This document shows positions 26,553 through 35,821 of a DNA stretch of 64,000 nt, piece by piece (the first letter of the stretch is position 1; every line of letters starts with the position of its first letter). The stretch covers positions 166,293 through 230,292 of the forward strand of contig NZ_SCOH01000003.1 in the NCBI RefSeq assembly GCF_005503445.1. The letters run 5' to 3'. The stretch is from Chitinivorax sp. B (lineage in GTDB: Bacteria > Pseudomonadota > Gammaproteobacteria > Burkholderiales > SCOH01). Both the position numbers and the translations under genes were made by a program. The notes under the pieces were generated by a model. It worked only from the letters and a program-made list of their open reading frames with translations, made no database searches and was not told where the DNA came from.

Positions 26553-27824
26553 ATGACTATCGCTCGACTCAGCATTATCGCTGCAGCGATTGCAACACTC
26601 GCTGCGTGTGGCAAAAAACCAGAAGAACCTGCTGCATCCGCATCACAACCGGCCCAACAAGAAGCTGCAGCAGCAGCCAAGCCGGCTGAAGCAACTGTCG
26701 TCAAGATTGGCCACGTTGGCCCGTTGACCGGCCCGATTGCACACTTGGGCAAGGACAATGAAAACGGGGTACGCCTTGCAATCGACGAGTTGAATGCGGA
26801 AAACTTCCAGATCGACGGCAAACCAGTCAAATTTGAACTGATTGCTGAGGATGACCAAGCTGACCCGAAAACGGCGACGACCGTTGCGCAGCGCTTGGTT
26901 GATGCGAAAGTCAATGGTGTGATCGGTCACTTGAACTCGGGCACGACCATCCCGGCCTCCAAGCTGTACAACGATGCAGGTATTCCGCAAATTTCCGCTT
27001 CTGCAACCGCCGTTGCCTATACCGCTCAGGGCTACAAGACTGCATTCCGTGTCATGTCAAACGATGCTCAACAAGGTAAGGCATTGGGCGAATATGCTGT
27101 CAAAGGTGCTGGCGCCAAAAAGATTGCCATCATTGACGACCGTACCGCTTACGGCCAAGGTTTGGCTGACGAGTTCGAAAAGGCTGCCAAAGCTGCCGGC
27201 GGTGAAATTGTCAAACGTGAGTTCACCAGCAACAATGCTACTGACTTCCAAGCCATTCTGACCTCCATTAAGGGTAAGGCTCCTGACTTGGTATTCTATG
27301 GCGGCATGGATGCGCAAGCAGGCCCCATGGTCAAGCAGATGCGCCGCTTGGGTTTGAAGGCCAAGTATATGTCCGGCGATGGCACGCAAACTGCCGAGTT
27401 CGTGAAGATGGCAGGCAATGATGCTGACGGTGTCATTGCCTCATCGCCTGGCCTGCCTAAGGAAAAACTACCTGGCGGAGCCGAATTCCTGAAAAAATTC
27501 GAAGCCAAGTACGGCCCAGTTCAGATCTATGCACCGTATTGCTATGACGCGACCAAACTGATGGCAAAAGCAATGCAGAATGCCAAATCGTCCGATCCGA
27601 AGGTTTACCTGCCTGAGCTGGCCAAAATCCAGTACAACGGTGTAACCGGCCCTGTCTCGTTTGATGAAAAAGGCGATATCAAATTTGGCTCGATCACCAT
27701 TTACACTGTCAAGGGTGGCAAATGGGAAACCACCTCCTTTGTCGGTGGCGAAATGAAGCAGGAAGGCGCTGCAGAACCGGCTCCAGCAGCGCCGGAAGCC
27801 AAACCTGAAGAAGCCAAGTCCTAA
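26553..27824 (+). CDS. Branched-chain amino acid ABC transporter substrate-binding lipoprotein
   Basis: 423 aa periplasmic-binding protein of the LivJ/LivK type (Peripla_BP_6). The N-terminus has a lipobox (ATLAAC, Cys about residue 20), so it is probably membrane-anchored. An Ala/Pro/Gln-rich linker follows, then the binding fold starting VVKIGHVGPLTGPIAHLGKD. The C-terminus adds a Pro/Ala/Glu/Lys-rich tail (about 20 residues) unusual for the family. Start at ATG 26553 (AAAGGGG upstream). It heads the liv operon, with the permease genes starting 400 nt downstream past a hairpin array. Confidence 0.93.
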   Translation: MTIARLSIIAAAIATLAACGKKPEEPAASASQPAQQEAAAAAKPAEATVVKIGHVGPLTGPIAHLGKDNENGVRLAIDELNAENFQIDGKPVKFELIAEDDQADPKTATTVAQRLVDAKVNGVIGHLNSGTTIPASKLYNDAGIPQISASATAVAYTAQGYKTAFRVMSNDAQQGKALGEYAVKGAGAKKIAIIDDRTAYGQGLADEFEKAAKAAGGEIVKREFTSNNATDFQAILTSIKGKAPDLVFYGGMDAQAGPMVKQMRRLGLKAKYMSGDGTQTAEFVKMAGNDADGVIASSPGLPKEKLPGGAEFLKKFEAKYGPVQIYAPYCYDATKLMAKAMQNAKSSDPKVYLPELAKIQYNGVTGPVSFDEKGDIKFGSITIYTVKGGKWETTSFVGGEMKQEGAAEPAPAAPEAKPEEAKS

Positions 27825-28226
27825 CAATTGCATTCATGCCTATAAAGGCGCCAGCTTCCGGCTGATCAACCCGCTGGCGAAAGCCAATTATCTGCTTTCG
27901 CCAGCCTTGTTGGACAAGGCCTGAAGTCGCATGCCATGCAAGGCTGAAATAGCAGTTTAGCCATTCGGGAAATCCGCAAGTGGCGATGAATAGCGGCATC
28001 AGCAATGATGCCGCTATTTTTATGACTAACAATTGCAATCGGGAAAAACCCGAAGTGACTGATGGTCATGAAACGTCAAGACGCGGCCGCATCTGGCAAC
28101 GTGGCGACAACGATTGGTCCACCCCATTGCCGATCGCGATAAAAAAAGCCGTACTGCCGATAGTTACCGACATTGGCAGAAACGGTTCTACACTGACAAC
28201 ACGACAACATCAACACAGGGTCCATC
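27825..28226 (+). promoter_or_regulatory. Hairpin-rich spacer with terminator between livK-type gene and livH
   Basis: Three stems follow one another. First, GCTGGCGAAAGC (27873-27884) with GCTTTCGCCAGC (27894-27905), 12 bp perfect. Second, GCCTTGT/ACAAGGC around 27904-27920, overlapping the end of the first, so the two are mutually exclusive at the boundary. Third, AATAGCGGCATCA (27989-28001) with TGATGCCGCTATT (28006-28018) plus T-tract, a strong intrinsic terminator. No gene lies here. The layout would let the binding protein be made in excess over the membrane subunits, or livH may have its own promoter after 28021. Confidence 0.75.
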
Positions 28227-29156
28227 ATGGATATTTTTCTTCAACAAATACTGAACGGCCTTGTCGTCGGCAGTATCTACGCCCTGATTGCCTTGGGATA
28301 CACCATGGTGTATGGCATTCTGGGATTGATCAACTTCGCACATGGTGAAGTCGTCATGATTGGCGCCATGGTCGCCATCACTGCGATTAACGTCTTGCTG
28401 CAACTCAACCTTGGCCTGCCAGGCATTGTGACCATCAGCTTGGCAACCTGTGCGGCCATTGCCATGTGTATGCTACTTTCATTCAGCATCGAGAAAATCG
28501 CTTATCGGCCACTGCGCAAGGCGCCACGGTTGGCCCCACTGATTACCGCCATTGGTATCTCGATCATTCTGCAACAAGTTGCAATGATCATCTGGGGCAA
28601 ACGTTATGTCGTATTCCCTTCTGTAATTAAAGTTGAAACCATTGATGTTTTCGGCGCAACCATCACCAACCTGCAGATCGTCATCGTCGTCCTGGCGATC
28701 GTATTCATGGGTGTTCTGGTTGGCATCGTGGAGAAGACCAAATTGGGCCGCGCCATGCGTGCCACGTCCCAAAACCCGGAAGTAGCCACACTAATGGGTG
28801 TCAACGTCAACACCATCATCTCCATGACCTTCGTGCTCGGCGCTGGCCTAGGCGCGATTGCAGGTGTCATGGTTGCGGCCAACTACGATCAAGCTCATGC
28901 CAACATGGGCTTTATGATCGGCCTGAAGGCCTTTACTGCAGCAGTATTAGGTGGCATTGGCAACCTCGCCGGCGCAGTAGTCGGTGGTATTCTGCTTGGT
29001 ATTGTGGAAAGCCTGGGGGCAGGCTATATCGGCCCGCTGACAGGCGATGTGCTGGGTAGCAACTATCAAGACATCTTTGCCTTCATGATGCTGATCGCCG
29101 TGTTGATCTTCCGTCCGTCCGGCTTGTTGGGCGAACGCGTAGCTGAACGTGCATAA
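28227..29156 (+). CDS. livH: Branched-chain amino acid ABC transporter permease LivH
   Basis: 309 aa integral membrane protein with about eight helices. It starts with the typical FLQQILNGLVVGSIYALIALGYTMVYGI, of which the segment GLVVGSIYALIALGYT is the most conserved. The EAA-like loop GRAMRATSQNPEVATLMGVN and the C-terminal IFRPSGLLGE are present. Forms the channel with LivM. AGGG precedes ATG 28227. Next gene livM follows after 21 nt. Confidence 0.96.
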   Translation: MDIFLQQILNGLVVGSIYALIALGYTMVYGILGLINFAHGEVVMIGAMVAITAINVLLQLNLGLPGIVTISLATCAAIAMCMLLSFSIEKIAYRPLRKAPRLAPLITAIGISIILQQVAMIIWGKRYVVFPSVIKVETIDVFGATITNLQIVIVVLAIVFMGVLVGIVEKTKLGRAMRATSQNPEVATLMGVNVNTIISMTFVLGAGLGAIAGVMVAANYDQAHANMGFMIGLKAFTAAVLGGIGNLAGAVVGGILLGIVESLGAGYIGPLTGDVLGSNYQDIFAFMMLIAVLIFRPSGLLGERVAERA

Positions 29157-29177
29157 CGAGAATATAGGGGACGTGGT

Positions 29178-30320
29178 ATGAGCAATTCTCCATACCTGAT
29201 CGAGAAACTGAAGCAGTCGCCCATTGCGGCCACCATTGCGATGATTGTGGTGGGTGCTGTGCTGGTGGCGTTGCCCATCATCATCGGTCAGACATTTGGT
29301 AATTCATGGGTACGTGCACTTAACTTTGCACTGTTGTACGCCATGTTGGCACTGGGTTTGAATATCGTGGTCGGTTACGCAGGCCTATTGGATCTAGGCT
29401 ACATCGCCTTCTATGCCGTTGGCGCGTACATGTACTCATTGCTGAACAGCCCGCATTTCGGACTGCATCTACCGATATACATCCTGTTGCCGCTAGGTGC
29501 ATTGGTGGCATGCGTGTTTGGCGTACTGCTTGGTGCGCCCACATTGAAGCTGCGTGGGGACTATCTGGCCATTGTGACATTGGGCTTTGGTGAAATCATC
29601 CGCCTGTTCATGAACAACCTGGATCGCCCGATCAACATCACCAATGGCCCGCAAGGCATCAACAACGTTGGCTCGATCGAGATTGGTGGCCTGAACCTGC
29701 ATAAACCGCTGGATCTGGGCTTCATCACGCTGGAAAGCACGTACCTGTATTACTACCTGTTCGTTGCACTGGCGATTCTGATCATCATCATTTCGATCCG
29801 CTTGCAGGATTCCCGCATTGGCCGTGCCTGGGTGGCGATTCGTGAAGACGAAATTGCCGCCACTGCAATGGGCATCAATACCCGAAACGTCAAGCTGACT
29901 GCATTCGCAATGGGTGCAAGCTTTGGTGGTGTAGCTGGTGGCTTGTTTGCTGGCTTCCAGGGCTTCGTCAGCCCAGAAAGCTTCACCTTGATGGAATCCA
30001 TCATGGTGCTGGCAATGGTCGTATTGGGCGGCATGGGCCACATTCCTGGTGTGATTCTAGGTGCGCTCATGTTGTCGGTTACGCCAGAACTGTTGCGCGA
30101 TGTCGCCAATATGATGCACAGCCAGGACGGCCGCCCATTGGTTGACCCCGAAAATCTGCGCATGCTGCTGTTCGGTCTGGCCATGGTTGTCATCATGTTG
30201 TTCCGCCCTGCCGGCCTGTGGCCAAGTTCGCGTCGCCGTGCTGAATTAAGGCCAGCAACCGAGAAAATCAAGCAACAGGAAGATTCCAACCTGCAAGATG
30301 CGGAGAAAAAACATGAGTGA
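29178..30320 (+). CDS. livM: Branched-chain amino acid ABC transporter permease LivM
   Basis: 380 aa, about ten membrane helices. Conserved LGLNIVVGYAGLLDLGYIAFYAVGA-type segment (GLNIVVGYAGLLDLGY), the coupling loop RIGRAWVAIREDEIAATAMG, and the C-terminal LFRPAGLWPSSRRR. A charged tail of about 30 residues follows the last helix. Partner of LivH. Its last 8 nt overlap the start of livG, so the genes are translationally coupled. Confidence 0.96.
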   Translation: MSNSPYLIEKLKQSPIAATIAMIVVGAVLVALPIIIGQTFGNSWVRALNFALLYAMLALGLNIVVGYAGLLDLGYIAFYAVGAYMYSLLNSPHFGLHLPIYILLPLGALVACVFGVLLGAPTLKLRGDYLAIVTLGFGEIIRLFMNNLDRPINITNGPQGINNVGSIEIGGLNLHKPLDLGFITLESTYLYYYLFVALAILIIIISIRLQDSRIGRAWVAIREDEIAATAMGINTRNVKLTAFAMGASFGGVAGGLFAGFQGFVSPESFTLMESIMVLAMVVLGGMGHIPGVILGALMLSVTPELLRDVANMMHSQDGRPLVDPENLRMLLFGLAMVVIMLFRPAGLWPSSRRRAELRPATEKIKQQEDSNLQDAEKKHE

Positions 30321-31083
30321 AGTCCTGCTGAAAATCGATGGCATCAATAAGCGATTCGGCGGATTGCAAGCGCTCTCCGATGTCTCGCTGACCATCAACA
30401 AAAAAGAAATCTACGGCCTGATTGGCCCAAACGGTGCAGGCAAGACCACGCTGTTTAACGTGCTGACCGGCTTGTATATCGCTGATACAGGTACGCTATT
30501 TTTCAATGGCAAGCAACTGATCGGCCACAAGCCTTACACCATGGTGGAAAATGGCATGGCGCGTACGTTCCAGAACATCCGCCTGTTCGCCAACATGACT
30601 GCACAAGAAAACGTGATGGTTGGCCGCCATGCCCGTACCAAATCGGGCGTATGGGGCGCCATGCTGCGCTTGCCAAGTACTCGCCGCGAAGAAGCGGAAA
30701 CCCGGCAGCGCGCAATGCAATTACTGGATTATGTTGGTATCGCCGGTCACGCCAATGCGGTGGCACGCAACCTGTCCTATGGTGACCAGCGTCGATTGGA
30801 GATTGCGCGCGCATTGGCAACTGACCCACAGTTGATCGCACTGGACGAACCTGCTGCCGGCATGAACCCGAAGGAAACCGAAGATCTTCGGGAACTCATG
30901 GACAAGATTCGTCGCGACGGCGTCACCATTCTGTTGATTGAGCATGATGTGAAGCTGGTGATGGGATTGTGCGACCGTATTGCGGTACTGGACTATGGCA
31001 AGAAAATTGCCGAAGGTGTGCCGGCTGTCGTACAGAAAGACCCGCGCGTGATTGAAGCCTACCTGGGAGCCTCGCCAACATGA
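30313..31083 (+). CDS. livG: Branched-chain amino acid ABC transporter ATPase LivG
   Basis: 256 aa nucleotide-binding subunit. Walker A GPNGAGKTT, signature as NLSYGDQRRLEIARAL (the LivG variant of LSGGQ), Walker B LIALDEPAAGMN and H-loop LLIEHDVKLVMGL. Start at ATG 30313 (MSEVLLKIDGI), inside the end of livM, with GGAG upstream. Its stop overlaps the livF start (ATGA at 31080). Confidence 0.96.
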   Translation: MSEVLLKIDGINKRFGGLQALSDVSLTINKKEIYGLIGPNGAGKTTLFNVLTGLYIADTGTLFFNGKQLIGHKPYTMVENGMARTFQNIRLFANMTAQENVMVGRHARTKSGVWGAMLRLPSTRREEAETRQRAMQLLDYVGIAGHANAVARNLSYGDQRRLEIARALATDPQLIALDEPAAGMNPKETEDLRELMDKIRRDGVTILLIEHDVKLVMGLCDRIAVLDYGKKIAEGVPAVVQKDPRVIEAYLGASPT

Positions 31084-31790
31084 GTCTGCTTGAAGTAACC
31101 AACCTGTCGGTTGCCTATGGCGGCATCCAGGCAGTCAAAAGCATTAATCTGAAAATTGAACAAGGTGAACTGGTCTCACTGATCGGAGCCAATGGCGCGG
31201 GTAAAACCACCACGCTGAAAACGCTGGCCGGCATGCTACAGCCTGTTGAAGGCAAGGTACTGTACAGTGGATTGGATATCAATTCAGTCCCCAACCATAG
31301 CTTGGTAGCCCGTGGTTTGGCCTTGGTACCAGAAGGCCGTGGTATTTTTGCGCGTTTGACCGTAACGGAGAACCTGCAAATGGGGGCTTACTATCGTAAT
31401 GATAAAGCCGACATTGCCACCGATCTTGAAAAGATGTTCACCATCTTCCCCCGCCTGAAGGAACGTTTCAAGCAATTGGCAGGTACCCTGTCGGGTGGCG
31501 AACAACAAATGGTTGCCATTGCTCGCGCCCTGATGGGTCGTCCCAAACTGTTACTGCTTGATGAACCTTCCATGGGCTTGGCGCCAATCATCGTACAGAA
31601 GATTTTTGATGTGATTCAGCAGGTTTCGGAGCAAGGGGTCACTATTCTGCTGGTCGAGCAGAATGCCAAACTGGCCTTGCAGATCAGTGACCGTGGCTAT
31701 GTCATGGAATCTGGCCGCATCACCCTGACTGATGACGCACAAGCCTTGCTGCATAATGACAAGGTCCGCCAAGCCTACCTTGGTGAGTAA
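31080..31790 (+). CDS. livF: Branched-chain amino acid ABC transporter ATPase LivF
   Basis: 236 aa second nucleotide-binding subunit. Walker A GANGAGKTT, LivF-type LVPEGRGIFARLTVTENL, signature LSGGEQQMVAIARAL, Walker B LLLLDEPSMGLAP and LLVEQNAKLAL. Overlaps livG by 4 nt. Together with the binding protein, LivH, LivM and LivG it completes a high-affinity branched-chain amino acid importer. Confidence 0.96.
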   Translation: MSLLEVTNLSVAYGGIQAVKSINLKIEQGELVSLIGANGAGKTTTLKTLAGMLQPVEGKVLYSGLDINSVPNHSLVARGLALVPEGRGIFARLTVTENLQMGAYYRNDKADIATDLEKMFTIFPRLKERFKQLAGTLSGGEQQMVAIARALMGRPKLLLLDEPSMGLAPIIVQKIFDVIQQVSEQGVTILLVEQNAKLALQISDRGYVMESGRITLTDDAQALLHNDKVRQAYLGE

Positions 31791-32552
31791 TTGACCGAGC
31801 AGCTCGCCAAGCTGCTTGGCAGCCTGCTGTTACCCCCAGCCAATTTGCTGATTCTGATGCTGATTGGCTGGGGGCTTCTTTCCTACCGCCCTCGCCTGGG
31901 CAAATTCCTGATTGTCCTTGGCCCACTGGCATTGGCCTTGTTATCACTTCCCGTTGTCGCCAATTGGATGATCGGGCGCTTACAACCCTACCCCGCCCTT
32001 TCACTCAATGCCCTGCCTGCCGCTGACGCCATCGTCGTACTATGCGGCGGGGTAAATGAATATGGCATGGAATACGGTGGGGTTACTGTCAATCGCATTT
32101 CTCTGGAACGGGCACGCTATGCTGCCTACTTACAGCAGCATTCCGGACTGCCAATTCTGGTGACAGGTGGCAGCCCAGGAAGACCTGGCGCCATCAGCGA
32201 AGCAGCGGCAATGGCCCAAGTATTGCGTCAGGATTTCAAAGTTCCTGTCAGATGGACTGAAGAGCATTCATACAATACGGCGGAAAATGCCGCGTTCAGC
32301 GCCAAGCTCCTGAAGCAGGATAGGCGACAACGCATTCTACTGGTCACAACTGCCTGGCATATGCCACGTGCAGTCGCAAGCTTCCAACAAACCGGGCTGA
32401 CTGTCCTTGCTGCGCCGACTGCTTTTACTTATCCATCCAAGTATCAGCTCGCCACAGATTTCGTCCCCAGTGCCGCAGCACTCGCCACCAGCTTCTATGC
32501 ACTACATGAAACCATTGGTCTGCTTTGGTATCGCTTGCGTGGCGCTGCTTGA
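31791..32552 (+). CDS. ElyC/YdcF-family (DUF218) envelope protein
   Basis: 253 aa. Two N-terminal hydrophobic helices (about 10-60) anchor a DUF218 domain: ADAIVVLCGGVNEYG, PILVTGGSPG, EEHSYNTAENAAF and VTTAWHMPRAV. E. coli ElyC with the same layout affects peptidoglycan and enterobacterial common antigen carrier metabolism; substrate here is unknown. The only plausible start is a TTG at 31791 that abuts the livF stop codon, so it may be translated by re-initiation as a sixth gene of the liv operon. No ATG lies before the first helix. Confidence 0.82.
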   Translation: MTEQLAKLLGSLLLPPANLLILMLIGWGLLSYRPRLGKFLIVLGPLALALLSLPVVANWMIGRLQPYPALSLNALPAADAIVVLCGGVNEYGMEYGGVTVNRISLERARYAAYLQQHSGLPILVTGGSPGRPGAISEAAAMAQVLRQDFKVPVRWTEEHSYNTAENAAFSAKLLKQDRRQRILLVTTAWHMPRAVASFQQTGLTVLAAPTAFTYPSKYQLATDFVPSAAALATSFYALHETIGLLWYRLRGAA

Positions 32553-32592
32553 CCATCTCGATGACTCCGTGTCAGTCTCGAACATGCGCCCC

Positions 32593-32742
32593 CTAAGAAC
32601 TTGTTCAATGTCTTACTGCGTGACCACGACCGGGGCTCATGTGCTGCTCAAAATCCTCATGCATCACACCTACACTCCGGTTTTTGCGCTGCGCTTCACC
32701 CTGCTGGTGGCCGCTCATCGCAGACCTTGAACAGGTTCTCAG
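32593..32742 (+). repeat. 150-bp inverted-repeat element, copy A
   Basis: Ends are a 21-bp imperfect inverted repeat: CTAAGAACTTGTTCAATGTCT (32593-32613, 20-base core AAGAACTTGTTCAATGTCT) against the complement of 32722-32742, 18 of 21 matching. The interior shares GGGGCTCATGTGCTGCTCAA and CCGGTTTTTG blocks with copies B (50670) and C (55562). It lies between the DUF218 gene and the CinA-like gene. No transposase is encoded. Confidence 0.75.
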
Positions 32743-32821
32743 GGCATCCCAACTTGGATGCAAGCCACTAGCAGGTTACATGCCTGCCAATTTGCTTCCG
32801 TTTTGTCTTCGGAGTTCAATC

Positions 32822-33577
32822 ATGGTTTTCGGTGCCATTATCATTGGTGATGAGATCCTTTCCGGCAAGCGAGAGGATAAACATCTGCGGCAAGTCATTA
32901 CAGAACTGGGTAAACATGGCCATGAACTGGCATGGGCGCACTACCTGGGGGATGATCGTGCAAAAATCGTCGAGACATTGAAGCTCACGATGACAACAGA
33001 CGATGTTGTGCTCTGCTTTGGTGGTATTGGCGCCACGCCTGATGACCACACCCGCCACGCCGCAGCCTTGGCCGCAAACGTTCCACTTATCCCCCATCCG
33101 GAAGCCGTCGCCTTGATAGAACGACAGTTTGGTGAACAGGCACACCCCTACCGGGTATTGATGGGTGAATTACCAGCAGGCTGCACCCTGATCCCGAACC
33201 CAATCAACAATGTCGCCGGGTTTTGCGTTGGCCAGCATCATTTTTTGCCCGGATTCCCACAAATGGCTTGGCCCATGATGGCATGGGTACTGGAAACCTT
33301 TTACTCCAATCCGTCAACTGAAGCTGCTATTGAATTGACGCTGATTGTGCCCAATGCAAAAGAAGGTGATCTGATTCCCGCCATGCAAACTTTTGTTGCC
33401 CAATACCCAACCATCCGCTTCTCCAGCCTGCCCAGCTTTGCCACCGCTGATCGCCCACCGCAGATCGAGTTCGGCATCCGCGGCCCCAACAAGGTGGCGG
33501 AACAAGCCATGCAGGCTTGGCGCGAACAGTTGCAAGCCTTGGGTTACCCCATTCAGCACGGCCCACACCATGTCTGA
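32822..33577 (+). CDS. Molybdopterin-binding/CinA N-terminal-like protein
   Basis: 251 aa with the MoCF-biosynthesis (MoaB/MogA/CinA-N) fold: FGAIIIGDEILSGKREDKH, VVLCFGGIGATPDDHTRHA and the PGFPQMAWPMMAW segment. It lacks the CinA C-terminal amidase domain, so it resembles the stand-alone competence/damage-inducible-type proteins of betaproteobacteria; the precise role is unclear (related CinA enzymes act on ADP-ribose or NMN). Start ATG 32822; the frame is open further upstream but runs through the repeat element. Overlaps the next gene by 8 nt. Confidence 0.85.
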   Translation: MVFGAIIIGDEILSGKREDKHLRQVITELGKHGHELAWAHYLGDDRAKIVETLKLTMTTDDVVLCFGGIGATPDDHTRHAAALAANVPLIPHPEAVALIERQFGEQAHPYRVLMGELPAGCTLIPNPINNVAGFCVGQHHFLPGFPQMAWPMMAWVLETFYSNPSTEAAIELTLIVPNAKEGDLIPAMQTFVAQYPTIRFSSLPSFATADRPPQIEFGIRGPNKVAEQAMQAWREQLQALGYPIQHGPHHV

Positions 33578-33926
33578 CAACGCCCAGCTTGCATTTCAAA
33601 CGCTACACGGTGGCCACTTCCATCAAACACTCCATCAATTGACTGGCATTGCACTCGTATTATTTGGGCAACCTGGATGCGGCACCTGCCGCCACGTAGA
33701 ACAACAATTACCCGTAGTAGCGGACAAGCTGGTTCAACACCTGCTAAAAGTCGATGTGCAACGTGACCCAGCCATCGGGCGAGAATTCAATCTGTTTCAT
33801 CTACCTGCATTATTCATCTATCGTGACGGCCACTTTCACGCTGAACTTCAATGTGAAATGACACGATCGGCCCTGGCGCACACGCTAATGGCACGCCTTA
33901 CCGAACCCGCCCAAGAAGCCCCCTGA
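33570..33926 (+). CDS. Thioredoxin-like protein
   Basis: 118 aa thioredoxin fold. Redox motif is Cys-Gly-Thr-Cys (FGQPGCGTCRHVE) rather than CGPC, and the cis-Pro loop is LPALFIYRDG. The motif is atypical, so disulfide reductase activity is likely but partner unknown. No signal peptide, so cytoplasmic. Its ATG (33570) overlaps the end of the CinA-like gene, indicating coupled translation. Confidence 0.82.
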   Translation: MSDNAQLAFQTLHGGHFHQTLHQLTGIALVLFGQPGCGTCRHVEQQLPVVADKLVQHLLKVDVQRDPAIGREFNLFHLPALFIYRDGHFHAELQCEMTRSALAHTLMARLTEPAQEAP

Positions 33927-34149
33927 CAGACCGTTTTCGCTCCCAAGGCATGCAAATAGCACGTTACGCATAAACCTCATTGCTCTTACAAAAATCATGA
34001 TGGTATCGGTCGCCACATGGAGAATACATGGGGCGACCTACTGTCCGCGAGCTTGGAGTAGATAGATTCTGATAAAAATGCAGGATTTCAGATAAATACA
34101 AAGCAAGCAACAAGCGGACCACTGGCCCGCTCATTGACATAGGATTGCC

Positions 34150-34695
34150 TTATTTGGCGGGCAAGGAGATCCAGCCGGCTTGCACCGCAAAAGTCGCCAC
34201 CACCAGATAACCTGCGATCGCCATCGGCAAAAACAACAATACACCGCCGATAACGTGTGTACGGCGAACACCTGTCGACAGGGTCAATGCGTGAATCACA
34301 ATCGCCACACTATAGGCAGACAAGCCGACAGCCAACACATCGACCAACGGGCGGGTGAACCAGCTCAACAATGGTGTCAGCAAATTCACACCACTGGCAG
34401 CGACAAATAGCGGAAGCAGATCCCCGTCGCCACGCCAGTTGTCCCCCTGACGCATCCACCAATTGAAAAACCAGTTCATCAGCAGCAATTCCACCCATTC
34501 CAACATTACAAAAAAGCCAATGCGGGCTGGTACAGGGGCATCGATATCAGTCGCGGCTGCCGCACTGAAAATACCCATCAGGGTGACCACCAGCATGATC
34601 TGCCAAAGCGGGTATTGATACTCAGGCAGCGGTTTTACACGAAACCGCGCCAGATCAAGCATGTCGTTAATAAGTTGATAAGGTGTCAAGGTCAT
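34150..34695 (-). CDS. Yip1-like integral membrane protein
   Basis: 181 aa with five predicted membrane helices (around 30-50, 60-85, 95-120, 125-145, 152-175). N-terminal MLDLARFRVKPLPEYQYP and the helix pattern resemble the bacterial YIP1 family. Function unknown. It starts 3 nt after the purU stop codon on the same strand, so the two are co-transcribed. Confidence 0.7.
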   Translation of the reverse strand: MTLTPYQLINDMLDLARFRVKPLPEYQYPLWQIMLVVTLMGIFSAAAATDIDAPVPARIGFFVMLEWVELLLMNWFFNWWMRQGDNWRGDGDLLPLFVAASGVNLLTPLLSWFTRPLVDVLAVGLSAYSVAIVIHALTLSTGVRRTHVIGGVLLFLPMAIAGYLVVATFAVQAGWISLPAK

Positions 34696-34698
34696 CGA

Positions 34699-35553
34699 TC
34701 AGTCAAAAATGACGGTTTTCTTGCCGTACTCCAAAATCCGGTGTTCCAGATGCCAACGTACAGATCGCGCCAGGACAGCCTTCTCCAAGTCACGTCCTTT
34801 TTGGATCAAGTCATCAACCGAATCCCGGTGCGAAATGCGGATCACACCTTGCTCGATGATTGGCCCGTCGTCAAGCACCTCGGTCACGTAATGGCCGGTT
34901 GCACCAATCAGCTTCACACCACGCGCATGGGCGCGATGGTAGGGTTTGGCGCCATCGAATGCGGGTAGGAAGGAATGGTGGATGTTGATGATCTGCTGCG
35001 GATAATGCCGCACGAAATCCGCCGACAGCACCTGCATATAACGTGCAAGCACGATCAGGTCAACCTTGTGTTCCGCCAGCAACGCCAGCTGCCGAGCTTC
35101 CGCCTCGGCCTTGTTCTCATGCGTCACATCCACATAGTGAAACGGGATACGATGGAACTCCACCATGCGACGGGTGTCTTCATGATTGCTGATGATGAGC
35201 GGAATCTCACATTGCAACTCGCCACTTTGGAAGCGGTACAACAAGTCTTCCAGGCAATGGTCATACTTGGATACGAAAATCGCCATCCGGGATTTGTTCT
35301 GCGACAACTTAAGACGCCAGTACATGTTGAAGCGGTCGGCAATGGGCTGGAACGCGGCTGAAAATGCATCCACTGCCAACTTGAAGTCGGACAGATCCCA
35401 CTCCACACGCATCAGAAACAAACCCTGATCGCCGTCCTGATGCTGGTCGGCATGCAGGATATTGGCATCATAGGTATACAAAAAATTAGCAATCGCCGCT
35501 ACCAGTCCGCGCTGGTCAGGGCACGAAATCAACAGGGTCGCTGTGTTCTTCAT
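34699..35553 (-). CDS. purU: Formyltetrahydrofolate deformylase
   Basis: 284 aa. Hydrolyses 10-formyl-THF to formate and THF, balancing one-carbon pools. N-terminal ACT domain (TLLISCPDQRGLVAAIANFL, residues 5-85), then the formyltransferase-type catalytic domain with NIHHSFLPAFDGAKPYHRA and GHYVTEVLDDGPIIEQ. ATG 35553 is preferred: GAGTGAG lies just upstream, while the GTG three codons earlier has no ribosome site. Confidence 0.95.
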   Translation of the reverse strand: MKNTATLLISCPDQRGLVAAIANFLYTYDANILHADQHQDGDQGLFLMRVEWDLSDFKLAVDAFSAAFQPIADRFNMYWRLKLSQNKSRMAIFVSKYDHCLEDLLYRFQSGELQCEIPLIISNHEDTRRMVEFHRIPFHYVDVTHENKAEAEARQLALLAEHKVDLIVLARYMQVLSADFVRHYPQQIINIHHSFLPAFDGAKPYHRAHARGVKLIGATGHYVTEVLDDGPIIEQGVIRISHRDSVDDLIQKGRDLEKAVLARSVRWHLEHRILEYGKKTVIFD

Positions 35554-35720
35554 GGTTCTCACTCGATTGGTTTTTGCCCGATTCTAGCAGAATCGCCACA
35601 TGCGGATGCGCCACATTGGCTAGGGTTTTCCCCGCCGGCCCTAAGCGCTGACCATGCAAAAAACCAGCCCCAGATCAATATGCCAAGCATTATTTTTTCT
35701 TGTTGCAATTTTCCGTCAGC

Positions 35721-35768
35721 ACACTAGAATTCGCCCTAAAGAACACGTATAACCACTATATATTGTGT
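35721..35768 (+). promoter_or_regulatory. NrdR box pair upstream of nrdA
   Basis: CCACTATATATTGTGT (35753-35768) matches 14 of 16 positions of the NrdR box ACACTATATATAGTGT. A weaker site ACACTAGAATTCGCCC (35721-35736, 9 of 16, strong left half) is centred 32 bp upstream, three helical turns, as in known paired NrdR sites. NrdR represses ribonucleotide reductase genes when dATP is high. Confidence 0.75.
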
Positions 35769-35821
35769 TGTTAACAGCCTATCCACAGTCTATCAACAAC
35801 TTAATAACCGGAGAATCTGGC

